From assembly GCA_021397835.1 (NCBI GenBank), contig JAJFZO010000896.1, positions 2,830,501 to 2,894,500 of the forward strand: 64,000 nt of DNA. Reading direction: 5' to 3'. Both the position numbers and the translations under genes were made by a program. This document shows, one piece after another, positions 22,084-34,949 of the stretch (its first letter is position 1; every line of letters begins with the position of its first letter). Under the pieces are notes generated by a model. The model was given only the letters and a program-made list of their open reading frames with translations. It was not told the DNA's origin and did no database searches. This DNA is from Moringa oleifera (lineage: Eukaryota > Streptophyta > Magnoliopsida > Brassicales > Moringaceae).

Positions 22084-23440
22084 TTTTTATATAGCTTTAA
22101 CTGACCAACAAGCAATAAGTAGGTGTAGTTATAAGTCCAGCTACTTACTTGCTACACCTGGCCCAGAAGAGCAGACCATCAAATGAGTATTTCGCTGTGC
22201 TCTTATCAATCCAATAATCTGTACATTGATGAATGATGAGTGGGCTCTTGCGTGATCTTAATGTGTGTGTTAAGGTTACCGTAGAAGTGGGTATTTACTA
22301 TATAGGGTTTATCAGAAAAGCTAGAAATTAGGGAAGGTGTGCGACCATGCGGGGCAAAGATTAAGTGCAATAGGCAATAAATAAGCAGTAATAACAGTAC
22401 AAAGTGAGCGAAGGTAGTGGAATTAAAAACTAAAAAAAAAAAAAAACAAAGGAGAAAATGAAAAGCAGTCAAGAGGCGTCTATGGCCAGCAGGAGCTGCC
22501 AGTTTCCACAGATCTCAAGTCATAAAAGTCGATCATGTGATGATGTCGACAAATCAAGCCATATAAAATCTCAAAAGAAATCAAAGGCGTGGCGTTTTCT
22601 GCCTTTCCAATGACTACATAAAACATCCATGCTAAGTCGCGCTTTGGTTGTTTTATAAAGACAAAACATGAAACAGGGTGGGCCGCCATGTGAGTACTGC
22701 AGATGGTGACTGACAAGTGTAACAGGAGGCCGCTACATAGATGGGACGCATTTTCTCCCTTAATTAGTACCTATTTAGTTTGCATATCCATAGATTCAGA
22801 GTAAACATAAATCCTTGACAAATTAAGGGGAATCTACTTTCTTTCTTTGCCGTTTCCTATTTGATTTCGTTAGAAGGGATTGCTGGAAATTAACCGACAT
22901 CCGTGGTCCATATAATTAAGCATGATGACTGCATCCATGGTCCATCGAGAATAGTTTTTTTTTTTAAAAAAAAAAAGGGACGGGAGAACTATAACCGACC
23001 ATATTGTCTGATGAAAAAGATCATAGAAATTAGGCAGGCAGATAACGAAAAGGATGTTAGAAGGAGATTGAGGACATGATTAATAATGAAACATATTTGA
23101 TTGATTGGTTTTGTCCAATTCGGTGTAAGATATTACAAATTGATGTTAATTATATTGTGTTAGATTGTCGAGGATGAGGTTGAGAAGTGAGTTAAATCAG
23201 TTGAAAAGACGAGTAGGTTGGCAGCCGTAGATCCAATTCCAATGCCAATCCAGGAAGGGTGTCGGCACAGCAAGCACATATACCCGTTTTCTCTTTCTGG
23301 AATTTGAGACTCACCAAATGGAGAAGGCATTCAAGGCCTCATATTACTTTTTATGTAATATCAAATGAATGTGATGACATAGACAACAGCTTTTAAGATA
23401 TAAATTTTGTGAAAGCGGGAGTAAAAGATTAGTCGACAAG
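22084..23440. other. Intergenic sequence, nothing recognised
   Basis: Short open frames at 22206-22472 and 22480-22716 on the minus strand lack recognisable features. A run of T followed by A occurs near 22955-22976. No repeat, RNA gene or transposon domain was identified. Confidence 0.4.
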
Positions 23441-23444
23441 ATTT

Positions 23445-23700
23445 GGATGGAGTGGGACCCAGTGGTCCGTACAGGTAAACGGTCATTCGTGACTATGAAG
23501 GGGCCCTACTCCAGGCATCACACCATCTTAACCAATAAGCAAGGAAGGGGAAAGCACGTGTCCACCGTCCCTAACTGACGCTAGCCACTGCACCACCCTT
23601 CTGACCAACCTCTCACACGTCTATCTTCGTCTTCCCCGCATCTACTCAGATATTAATTCTGAACACTCTCTCTCTATTATATTATCTTGTTTTGTCTGAA
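23445..23700 (+). promoter_or_regulatory. Promoter-like island with G-box/ABRE
   Basis: This short less-AT-rich stretch includes CACGTGTCC near 23555, a G-box/ABRE-type core, then a C-rich block with ACCACCCTTC, and a CTCTCTCTCT stretch near 23668 such as plant 5' UTRs often carry. No coding exon follows in the next kilobase, so it may be an orphaned promoter or chance. Confidence 0.3.
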
Positions 23701-25055
23701 TCAATTTGAACAGAATTTTTTAATTTATGATAGAGAGAAGCGATGACATATAGCCAAGTGGCTTAGTAATACCTACTGTAGCTTTTGCAATTGACCTCTT
23801 TTTGGGTAAAAAGGAGTAATTACATGCATCAGTCTCTATCTAATTAAAATATTCTTTATGTACGTTTAGTGGTGTCCAATATAATTATCTCACACTGAAT
23901 TGATTTCCACGGGTCGGAAAGCTAATCCACCTATAGAACACAGATACTAATTATAATAGATGCCTCTGCATTGTATTAATAAATTATAAAAGAAGTTGGT
24001 ATAAATGATCTCAAACATTAATTCTCTCTTGATAATGTCCAAAATTAGTAGTTTTATTCTTTTTATTTTTTATTTTTTAAAAAAGATATCTTAAAAAAAC
24101 CATCAATATTTACCGATATGTCATAAGCTTTTAAAAAAACTTTAATTATTTCTCTTCCCCATTTTACGTCCTTTATTTTTCCTTCCTTCGTAATTTTTGT
24201 TCTAAATCTTTTTTCTTTTTTCCATTATAACTTTGATAAATTATTAATTTTAAATTTGTCTCTTATACAATCTAAGTTTTTGTGAAACGAAAAGCTAAAT
24301 TATTTCACATTACTTCACATTATCTTTCAATAGTTCTACAGTTTTAATCTCCATTCAATTGATTATGGTGATAAAGGATTTCGTTAATCCAAAGTAGTTA
24401 GAGAATAAAGAGGATTAATTCTACTTTTATTTTCTTGGTTGTTTGAATAATCAAGACTGGTCCTTAGATTTTGTAATTTGACCATTTTAATGTTTTGTTT
24501 CTAGTTGAAGTACATTTTGAAACAACGTATGTTGTTTTCCTCGTTTAATGAATGAAGAACAGATATTCTGCATGACATTTTTTAAACAATGAGTGAACAT
24601 CTAAAATATTGCTATTTGATAAGTAGTAATGTGCAGATCACTTTATCTTCTGGCCCATTTCATGTACTTCTGACTTGTTACAACTCCTTTAGCATTTGAT
24701 TTCATGCATTTTTGTGCTTGAGAATGGTTTAGCTTTGAGTAGCAAAGTAAATTTAAGACCTTTAAAGATCCTCACTAATCTTTTTTTATCCATATTAAAT
24801 TTTTGCATAAGCCTCTTGATGTAGGTTTCACAAGCACTTGGTTATATGGGCTATAGGTTCCATAAGTCCCATGTGTGCCTACTTACAAGTTATTTTGCAA
24901 TCTCATACTCAAGTTTTCAATAGTACTTGAATTTTTGTGGTATAACCTAGGGACCTATTTAGCTTTCAGGTCATATATATTTTTATAATAGTAGGTAGGA
25001 TTACCTTGTATACCTTGAAAGTCGTTGCGATGTCATGCATAGTTGTTCCAGTGTA
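23701..25055. other. AT-rich intergenic sequence, nothing recognised
   Basis: No open frame over 60 codons, no LTR pair and no RNA gene could be recognised. Confidence 0.4.
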
Positions 25056-25059
25056 GTAA

Positions 25060-25545
25060 TAATTGTTTAACGTAGCAATAGCTATTTTTTGTGTTGTTGC
25101 TATAGTTGAGGTATGGTTAAAGCCATCATTACACTGTTGAGCCTATTTTTATGTGATCAAAGTCATCTTTATGCAGTCGCAACTGTCATCATGTGGTCAT
25201 AGCTATTTTTGTGCAATCAGAGCCATATTTATGCAATCAAAGTTATATTTATCAGTTAGGGTCATCATTGTGTGATCAAAGCCATCTTCATGTAGCTAGA
25301 GCTATTCTTCATGCAGTCAAAACAGTCTTTATGCGACTGGAGCCATTTTTATGCAGTCAAATTTCGTGTAAACGAGGCTATCATTGTGAGGTCAAAGCTA
25401 TTTTTATGTAGTTGGAGCTGTTTTTCATATGGCTAAATCTATCTTCGTGAGTCCGGAGCCATGTTAAGTTGTTAAAGCTTTGTTCATGTAGTCGAAGTAC
25501 GTTTGTATGGTTGAAGCTGTCTTTACGTGGTCCCACTCATACTTC
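25060..25545 (+). repeat. Degenerate minisatellite, unit about 20 bases
   Basis: About two dozen imperfect units with the consensus TTTATGYAGTCRRAGCYATC follow one another, for example TTTATGCAGTCAAA, TTCATGTAGCTAGAGC and TTTATGTAGTTGGAGC. A chance open frame (25193-25411) results from the repeat period. Divergence between units implies an old array. Confidence 0.85.
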
Positions 25546-27960
25546 TTCATTTATGGATGAAGCTCTTTGCTTAAGATGTTGCTCTCTTTTAAGAGTCTTA
25601 ATTTTCTTCACTAGGAGCACTTAACAATATTTTGCATCAGGTCATATTGGTACTTAAGCCTTTTTTTTTTTTTAAAAGCTTTAGGTCTCTGTGGTTTCGA
25701 GCTCTTGAGTTTCAAGATATTTAGTTACTATAATTGTAGACAAGAAGTAAGATATGAGAAAGATGTTCCTTTTTTTCACTGATTTTGAATCTTCTTGTTT
25801 CGATTCTTGAATTATGAAATCTGGCCGCTTCTTAGTGGTTGGATCCTTTTTTAAAATAATTACTTAATTGAAGGAGTCACCACATTATGTTGCGTGCTTG
25901 AATCTTGCTTTCAAGAAAACTTTTAGAGTCTTCATTATATTCTTCACTTTATGAAGGTATCGCTTCATTTGATATTTCCTGGGTTATATTCTTTACAGTC
26001 TTTTTAGCTACTTTTACCCTTGCCAAGAGGGCTTCTTGTTTGACCTTGTTATTTAACACCACAAGTTAGAAATAGTTATGTACCTTATTTTTGTATTATT
26101 TGGTTTAATAGGCAGACTTCTTATTCTGTTTCTTTTTATATTTTTAGAGCTCCTATTCTGGCTATCCTTTGAGTGTGATCTTGTTTCTTCTATTGTTTGG
26201 TACGATAGGTGGCGCATTATTCTATGAAATTATCAAAACCTTAAGCTTTTAACCTTGTTCTTGGTTTGTGACAAACATCAAGCTTTCTTAAACATTGGGT
26301 TAGTCTTTCCATCCATTCCTTGGAGAGCAGCTTTTTGCCAAGCATATTTTGTCTTGTTTCTTCTTTAAAGAAAACCTCTAAGAGCTGTTCCATAAGTTTT
26401 ACTTGCATATTCTTAGATTGACTTTCTAATGTAAGGTCATTCTTGATTTACATCGAGATGTATCTTCTTGATACCATAAGACAGGTGCATCCCACCTTAT
26501 TTTTATCTAACTTCCACGTTTCTAACCTCTAGTGGTTATTTTTATTTTCTTTGTCACTTTTGCCTTTAGATTTTTGGACATCTATTTTCATCTTCTTTTG
26601 AACAACTTCTGACTTGTATGTGTGCATGGTTTCCAACTTCTTTTTATAGTCTTCTTCCTTGTTAATGTATTTTTCTAACTTGATCATAAGAGTATCCATA
26701 CCTTGGGGTAGGTTCTAGTTCAAGGCAGACCCTGTTTTGTTATTGGAGTCATTACCTTTCATTGTAATTCTTTGAGATTGAAGGTAACTTTTGTAAATAT
26801 TTAGATGAACTTCCTTAGAGTTCTCTAAGTTTTTGTTTGACCTGACAAAAATTCAAAAAATCCTTTATCTTGGCAATACTACTTGTCAATTAGGTTAAGA
26901 AAAGAGTTGTTTGAATATTTCAATGTAGTTTATGGTACCTACCTTAAGAGAGGAGTTCCAAGATCTTGGTGGCTTAGTTAGTGTTATTAGAGTTAGCCTT
27001 GATTGTGATATATATACTACTTGCTCCAGCATTTGGTTAAGTTACACTAATTCCTTCTTCAAGATTTTAAAAGTTTTATCTCTTAGATGTAAGGTGGTTG
27101 AAACCTCGCCTTTATATGGCTTTTTGATGGATTGGCCAAGAATTAATTTCTTGGCCATTGCTTTATTTGATTTAGTGGATTCTCAAGCTCAACTTCATCA
27201 ACCTTTTTTCAAGATCTTATTGGGGTAGTACAGAATTTCTTAGGTTAATTTCTTGAGAGATTTGGTGTTATTGCTCTTTATAACATTAGGAGTTTCTGCT
27301 AATTGTTCTATATTTGCCTCAAAATGAAGATAGCATATAGGATAGAGAAGGCTAAGCACTAGAATTATCTACCATGTTTCCTCGGCTTGAAGAATGGTTC
27401 ATACTTGCCATGACCTTCTTGATTAAATTCTCATAGGCATCGTCGATTGATGCTGCTAAAACTAGTTCTTTGGGCTTTGTAACAATTGTATGATGGTTTT
27501 TGCAAGTGTTAGATAATTCTTGAGGGATCTTAGAGGATTATTGATGAATCTTTGATGAATATTGAAGCATCTTGATAGGATCTTGGTGGTTCTTGTGCCA
27601 GTTGCACCTGTAAGCGAGAGAGAGAGGAGACGCCAGGTGGCCTTGGATTCCACGCGGATACGTAAGTCAAATTAGAGACTTTTTAAGAAAATGGTAGATA
27701 TTAAAATGAGAGTTTGGAATCTCAAAGGAGTGTACGTGGGATATTTATAGTTGATTGTACTTGTTCTTGCTTTTTTTTCCCCCTTGATTTTAGAGAGGTT
27801 CTTATCGAGGTATCGAAGTACTTTTTATGCGTGAAGAAGCTCTTAGGCAACAACTTCCATATACTGTCAGTTTCTATATTGAAGCTTATAAACACTTTGG
27901 CTTTCCATATTGCGCCCATCTTGTTGGCTTATATAGCTTTAGTTTATTGAGCTAGTATTG
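25546..27960 (-). other. Probable decayed retroelement coding sequence, class unknown
   Basis: The minus strand reads as broken but protein-like segments. One at about 26290-26430 has KNMQVKLMEQLLEVF and KKLLSKEWMERL; a second near 27030-27130 has DKTFKILKKELV. The composition is charged and helical, like retroelement gag proteins, but no family motif is visible. The plus-strand frame 26932-27228 is probably a shadow. No LTRs were found. Confidence 0.3.
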
Positions 27961-28079
27961 GTCCCAATATTACTCACATCTCTAATATAAGTTTTCAATT
28001 ACATGAAATTATTCCAATCAAATAAACTCTCAAAGTAAATAACAATAAAAAGGTAATGATCTTATAAGATCTTGATATT

Positions 28080-28870
28080 TATTTTATATTATCAATCAAA
28101 CCTTTATATTTAAAAAGTAACAAAGTGAATTTTTATTTATAAATTTGTCTAAATTAAATCTTATTAAAAAAATTCAAAACTTAGAGATATTCAAATTAAA
28201 GATTTTATATAAAGAATTTTGACTTGAAATTTTTCATAAATGTAAAAAAAAAAATATTGAAGTTAATATCACAAAAAGTTTTAAATTTTTTTGTGTATTG
28301 AAAAAAAATATTTTAAATTTATAATGTCAAAAAAATTAAAAATTTGTAAAAAATAGATCTTTTATTGAAAATTATTTCAATTTGAATGATGGATCTAAAA
28401 TAGAGTAAATAACTAATTTGAACTATTTTTTTAGATAATTTGACAATGAAAATATCTTTAACTTTTTATAAGCATTTGAGTTAAAGCCTAATTTGAACCA
28501 AATTAAAAATTAAGGTTCGATTTATTACTTTTTGAACATGAGAGTTTAATTGGAAACATAAACTAAATATCAAGATTTTATGAGATTTTTACCCAATAAT
28601 AAAATCTAAAAAATTGTTATCTTGAAAAATTTCAATATAACCATCTTAAATATTTTAAATATTGAAAAAATTAAATAAATAATTTTAGCATGGAGTTTTA
28701 TCATGAATAAATTATTACTAGAAAAATATATGATATATAAATTAAAAATATGCAATATTTGTTCTTTACCATTAAAATTTAAACAATAAGTTATAAAAAC
28801 CAATTAATTAGATAAAAATTTAAAATACTAGAATATAAAGAAGAAAGTTTGGCTCTTAATTAAAACCAAA
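28080..28870. repeat. AT-rich dispersed repeat, copy 1
   Basis: The part 28360-28600 is similar to 51640-51880 in the same orientation. Shared landmarks are GAAAATTATTTNAATTTGA, TATTTGAACNATTTTTTAG and CAATGAAAATATC in the same order with similar spacing. Non-coding. Probably a relic of a transposon LTR or a non-autonomous element. Confidence 0.55.
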
Positions 28871-30639
28871 CCAAAAAAAAAAAAAGTAAGAACAAAAATA
28901 AAAAAAAAACTTAAAAATATAATTTGAAGGTTACTTTTTTCTATTTTGATATACTAGATAAAGTTAGAATACGATTATTTTGTGAAAAAAATAAACCAAT
29001 TTCTTACATATTTGATTTAGTTTTGGTGTTAAGTGGGTTCTTAACATCTAAATCAAACCGACCTAAACAATAATTCGGGTTAAGAAATTTTAACCCAAAT
29101 GGAATAAAAAATTAAAAAAAATCAAAATCAAATCAAACTGAATTTAATATTTAATTTAACTTGATTTGTTTAGTTTGTTTTTTCCTCATTTTTAGCCATA
29201 GTATATTAGAGACGATGTCTTAAAAACATACCTAAAAGCTCCTTTATATGGAGTCATTATTGGAAAGTGCACATTTTCCACTTGGGTAAGATAAGGAGGC
29301 TAATAGCATTTAAAGTTACGCATTTGCCTTATAGAATTTTAAGATAAATGGAGAGAAGAATTTTTTTTTTTTTAAAAAAAAAAGCTTTTGCTAGTGCATG
29401 GACCAAGTTCCTATGATTTTTATTCAAATTTGAACAATAAAATAGGTGATGAAATGTTCTCAAAGTTTATAAAGTTTATGACAGAAAACACATATATAAT
29501 TCTCACCCATGGTTTAATGCTCTTTGCCTTTATCGTTTCCCAGCGTCAATCTGCCTCACATGGATAAGATTTATGAAACCTTTACTGGTCATATAGGGTT
29601 TAAGTGCCCAAAATCTTACATGTGTGATTCATGAGAGTTATTGTTAAATATTGTATATTGCATAAGGTGTACATTAACAAATGAATGCCTAACAAGCATT
29701 AAAAGAAGGTGTATAAGAATCTTGTTATGTTGTCATATAATATAGGTTAATGATTGGCTTACAACCTTGGACAATACATCTTTGAGTTGATCATAGGGCA
29801 TGCTAACTCAGTTGCTGCCAACTTGACCGTACCTTTCCCTTCATTGATATACCAAGTGCTGCTTTAGTAAATTGCAGCCCTTGTTGGGAAAGAAAAGCTA
29901 ACAACTCCACGGATCCTAAGAATGTTTGGAAAATATGGCAACATGTCAACGACATTTTCTTAAATCCACCTTCTAACTTTGATATAGAGGTTGTTCCATT
30001 AGTTGTATCTTTTGCTACAAAACCTGCCCTACGGTACGTTCATCCAAAATTTACAACTATTGACAAGTTGAATTGAGGAAAGTATGTGGGCAGAAAAGGA
30101 TATTCTTGTAGGAGACTAAGGGCAAGGAAATTGAGCTACTTCAAATGCTATAAGAGTACACAATTCCAAATCCATCAAGGTTCCACAATCTTTAAAGGCA
30201 TTGCTATTCTTGCTAAACCAAGGAGGAGAAATGAAGGCAAGAATTAAAAGGGGCAAGATTTTTGTTTGGAGCAAATCTTAAGGGGAGCAGATTTTTGTTT
30301 GTTACCTTATTGCTAATGACTACTACTAAAGAAGATTAAGGTATTCTTAACTTGAACCTTAGTGTATGCTTTATGGAAAAAATACTAAAGAAATGTGGTC
30401 AAGTTATTTGGCAAAGACATTTTTGGGTTTATTTCTATGAAGATAATTAGCAAGTATCTAGAAAATGGATCAGAATCATTAGGATATTATATTGCCATGG
30501 ACAAGTATCATTAGGATAGTATTTGCATGTCTTTAGATGCATATGTTGGTTAGAGTATACGAAAAAGAATCACCATGGGATAATCAGTGTAATTAAGCCT
30601 AAGTCAAATGTACTTTAAGGGTAGAGCACCACATAAGTG
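28871..30639. other. Intergenic sequence, no supported gene
   Basis: Simple A/T runs lie at 29358-29383. A weak protein-like plus-strand stretch occurs at about 30060-30245 (KYVGRKGY, KLSYFKCYK), without a recognised family. No RNA gene or LTR pair was identified. Confidence 0.35.
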
Positions 30640-30838
30640 CAAGAAATCCGTGTAGTGAAAGATCTTGAATTTGGGACTTTCTACACCAAAAATATTCCTT
30701 TAAATGAAGGTATTCATGCTTGGATGGCTGCTTAAGATCAGCCTCATGAAAACCTTATACTCCCCGAGGAGGTGTAGAAACGCTTTTTAATGGAATTTTA
30801 ACTTTAGCTGGTCGTGACCAAGAAGCCACTGGTTTCGT
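30640..30838 (+). pseudogene. Plastid-derived insertion: end of psbD and start of psbC
   Basis: The plus strand matches the 3' end of plastid psbD (photosystem II D2) overlapping the start of psbC (CP43). In frame it reads [20 protein letters not shown], then QDQPHENLILPEE, followed after about 8 lost bases by the psbD stop region. The psbC start follows, LFNGILTLAGRD, then QEATGF-like sequence. Several changes are C-to-T at former CpG sites, for example GTAGTG where the gene has GCAGCG, creating stops. It is a nuclear plastid insertion (NUPT), not a functional gene. Confidence 0.9.
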
Positions 30839-30954
30839 ACAATATCTATACATCAAATAAATTAAAAGATTTTTTCTTTTTTTTTTCTTTGATTTATTCT
30901 ACAAAGATCTAACTCCTTAAATTTTTATTCATAATTGGAAGTTTCTATAACATA

Positions 30955-31089
30955 ATAGAAATGGTGACTCCTGAAAAAACGGGAAGAAGTCTTTTCAATG
31001 TTCTTTGATTTTAAAAAGACATTGTCAATCATGTAAAAAAATCAAGCAAATAGAGAAAAGCCGACTATCGAAATCGAACCGATGACCAT
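30955..31089 (-). pseudogene. Plastid-derived fragment: trnT-UGU 3' end and spacer
   Basis: The segment 31059-31089 on the plus strand equals the complement of the 3' half of plastid tRNA-Thr(UGU), with the T-arm TCGGTTCGATTTCGATAG readable on the minus strand and two G-to-A changes. The anticodon half is missing, so it cannot fold as a tRNA. The 100 bases before it (CCTGAAAAAACGGGAAGAAG) look like the plastid rps4-trnT spacer; that part is inference. Confidence 0.7.
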
Positions 31090-34000
31090 GTGCATAATAT
31101 TGAGAAAGATCTTTCAAGAGCCAAGGCACACCTTTGTTTGAAGTTTCAAAAACCTGAAGCTCAAGGTATTATTTGTTGAAAGAATCAATTGTTTATAAGA
31201 AAAAATGCTGAAGGAAGTTCATACTAAGTGTAACTTCATAAAACAATTGGATCTCATAATACTGCATTCCGGTGAGTGTTGTAACGCTAATTGCAGCAGT
31301 TAAAAGGAAGTCTTAAACTGTGTAAGGTTCAATTAGTGTTTGTAATTGGTTTTTACACTTAGTGGAGTATTCTTATCTGGGCATGGACTTGTGGATGTAG
31401 GTTGTGAAATTGAATCGCGTAAAAATTTGTTTGTTTCATTTATTTTATGCTCGTATTATAATTGTTGTTACAACATAAGAAAAAATTAGATCTATCATAT
31501 GTGAAAGATGTTGATATGAAAAATATAGTGTGGAACCTAAAATCCAAATCATTATATAGTAGCAACCTAAACAACTTCACAAAGCATAAACAATACCTAA
31601 TGACGTAACTTAATTACAAAAGAAAATGTAATCTAACTTAATTATGTAGAAAAAAAGAACTACTAAAAGCATCATGAAGCTTCTAATCTTTACACTCCTC
31701 AATTATCCTTTCTCCTTCTCCAACTGCTACTTTGTTACAAAATATTGAAAAAAGAATCAAACGAGCATTGTGAAACAAAAATACTCTAATAAGATGAAAG
31801 GGATTAAGTTTATTTAATTAGATTATTATATCATGAAATTCATTTTTACTTAAGCATCATGGTGATCTTAAAGGATTATTTTATTTTATTTTATTTTCTC
31901 ATTTATTCTTTTACAAATTATTGCTAAATACTTACTAATTCTTCTTCAAAGTCCTTCATCCTCATATTACCCAAGCCTTACTTAGCCTAAGTACTTGTTT
32001 TTGGTAGGAATAAATTTGTGTTCTCTATAGAAAATAACAACATAAAGGTATGACTCAAAAAAATTAGATCAAGCCAAGGAAACCTATTGTTGACATAATT
32101 ACTATTGGTCAAACAAAATTTTACTTATCATCTATAATTTTTTATCAAGCAACATCTATACTACCTTAGATGTATGCTACATCAATTTCAACAATTACGA
32201 TAATTATTCTTAAGATTGTCCCCCTCATTTGACTACTCTTATTGATAATTTGAGCTTCCTTTATTATTCAACTTCATCCAATCACTATTCCACCACTTGT
32301 ATTTCATAGTCATATGTAACCTTTTAACCGCAAATCATCATTATAACAAAAGATGCTCTCTATGTTCTTACATATGTGTTTATCAATTAGTCTTGATGGA
32401 AGGTGTATCATAATTAATTTTTAGTTAAAAGCCTATTAACTTGAAATAACCTTAGATATTATCGATGGATTAGCTAGCCCATGGGTATTAATTCAATAAT
32501 ATAACCCAACCAAAGCACTGTTTGTCTTAAGCATAGTAAGATGAAGCAATTAGCCCAAATGGGCCGCCATTGATCCTTTACCAAGCATTAGTATAAAATG
32601 GAACACCTTACCCTTTCTAAAGGTCGTTTTCAACTTTTAAGCATCAAAACCAACAACCACAAAAGCTGTTGGAAGGTTTGCTAGTATAATGGTTTGATTA
32701 TGTCAATGAGATTTTCGTCTTAATTCGTGTTGGTAACTACCTCTAGAAGCTTCAAAAAAGGTACCTATGCCTCTATTCCTAATAAATACCCTAAGCACAT
32801 GTTTAATTTTGGATAGAATCATTTCTCGTTTAACAATACTCTGTTGAATTTAATACTAACATAAGTATCACAGTGATCTTACGGGACACTCCATGCTCAC
32901 CTTCCTTTGATTTTGTAGAGGTGAATCTAAATTCAATATCTTATATTGGGATTACAAAAACCACCTCGAGTTTTATTTTTATTTTAATATTATTCATAAC
33001 TTACTCTCCAAAACCAAAATTTGACAGTAAGAAATAATGCGGTCTGTGGAAAAGCAATAAAAAATTCATTCTTTTATTTGGTTTTCTCTTTAATGCAAGA
33101 TTAATTATCGCATTTGTTTACACGTTTTTATTAAGAAAAGGTAGTTTTGGAATTTCTAAAACTAATTTTGTTTTCTTGGATGATATGATGGTTTTGAATT
33201 TCTTATTTAGATTCTTTCTTATTCTTTAAGGCTGTTAAGCCACAATAATTATATAACAACTTGATGAATGTGTTGTATTTTGTGAAATAAAAAGGCAAGA
33301 TGAATTTATGGTTTCGTTGGCACTTTTTTTTGCTTAGATAAGCCATTTAAATTTGTCCATTGATCTTAAGTTTTTGATGTATTTCATACAACTTCTACAA
33401 AATCTACAGTTTTAAATTTTGAGTTAGAATTGTATGAATTCTCTAATATTAGAAACAACGTACCAAATAGATTGTCTTAAAATATTCATCCTATACTTGA
33501 ATCTTTGAGAACATGATAAAATTTTATTGTATGATTTTAGTGCTAGCTAATAAATAAATAAAGAAAGTGAAATATGAAGAAATACATATGCATAAGTTTT
33601 TGTATGTTGATGATCTTTCTTTCAAATCTCTTTTTCCATGTCATCTTAATTTGTCTTCAGAGCTTGGATAAGTTCGAATAATAGGATACTTTGGTAACTT
33701 CTAAAACTTTGTACCATGAGCAAATCTATAAATTTAGTAAGGGCAGAAAAGCTCTTAGGAAAGTTTTGAGGATTGTGATAATATAATGCTAAGAAATGTA
33801 ATATATATGTACTTTATGGGTCTTGAGGAAGAAATATAATTAATGATATTTATATTTTTACAATTCTTGTCAAATCTCCCATATCATAAATAGTGTGACA
33901 TCTTTGTTTCTTCTTAGTTTTTGCTTGCTTAAGTTACTACTTTAAATTGATCTTATTACTAATTGGTCCATTATTTTGTTTTCATATTTTTGTTTATCTT

Positions 34001-34223
34001 AGTTGTCTAAATTATAATGTATTTGATATTAACGATGATATAATACTGCTATAATTTTGAAATGAATTTACCTTTTTAACTCTTGATGAATAAGAAATAA
34101 ATAGTGCTATAAATCAAACATTTTATTACAACAAGAATAACTTAGAGAGGCTATTGAGAATGACATGAATATAGATTTTAGTTGGGACTCATCGAGGAAC
34201 TTTATGCAAAATATGTAGTAAAA
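31090..34223. other. AT-rich intergenic sequence, no supported gene
   Basis: Three kilobases lack open frames over 60 codons. No retroelement domain, RNA gene or repeat pair was recognised. Simple AT runs only. Confidence 0.4.
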
Positions 34224-34293
34224 GCAAGAGCATCAAGTAAGAACATCAATTACAAAAGGCAAGAGCATCAAGTAAGAACATCAATTACAAAAG
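34224..34293 (+). repeat. Perfect 35-base tandem duplication
   Basis: Two identical 35-base units follow each other (34224-34258 and 34259-34293), beginning GCAAGAGCATCAAGTAAG. A diverged third start, GCAACAACATCAAC, follows, and then 150 bases rich in CAACA and CAGTA units. A short open frame across it is a by-product. Confidence 0.9.
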
Positions 34294-34949
34294 GCAACAA
34301 CATCAACTATAGAACTTGTTGTTGTAGCAGTATAATCAATTATAGTAATAACTTTAACTCCAACAGCACAACAGTAACATTAGATCCAGCAGTATAATAA
34401 GAACATCAACTACAATAGTATAACAACTATAAAAAAAGCTTCAAATCTAGAGGGATGATGGTAAAGAGGCTTTGATAAGACATAACATATTTAAGGAATC
34501 TCTAGTTATGCCACAGCATGGCGACTCTTAATGATTTGAGAAGGAAAGAAAAGTTAGTAAGGCCTGCAAGGGTTAGAAAATTATAAGAAAAAAGAAAGAA
34601 GTATATATGTTCTTGAACCTTATGGAGTGGCTTCTAAAGAAGTACTCTTGATCCAAGAGCAAACATTTAGATCAGGTCAGTCATTAGGACTTGGCAAATA
34701 TTCATTACTTGGGATGTCAGGATCGAGGATATCTGCATTGAGGTGAATTATTTGTCAAAAGACTTTAAGTACTATTTTTACTTCAGGTGAAGAAAAGAAA
34801 GGAAGATTTGTAGTAAGGTAAGATTTGGGAAGATCAAAAATAGTTCCTTCATTAAAAAGGACAAAAGACTAACAGTAGCTTGATTTGATGGTCTAGATGC
34901 TATAATTTTTTTGTGAGCTTTTTTTACTATTCTCTTTTCTATTTAACAT

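Noticed and set aside
25193..25411. Open frame encoding a repetitive 72-residue protein
   Set aside because: It arises from the minisatellite period; no start context and no flanking gene signals.
25060..25545. CRISPR-like array
   Set aside because: Units are contiguous and diverged with no spacers, and the genome is a plant's.
27462..27653. Minus-strand 63-residue open frame
   Set aside because: No family motif, no splice or promoter support; treated as chance within decayed sequence.
31059..31089. Functional tRNA gene
   Set aside because: Only the 3' half of a plastid-type tRNA-Thr is present; the anticodon arm is missing.
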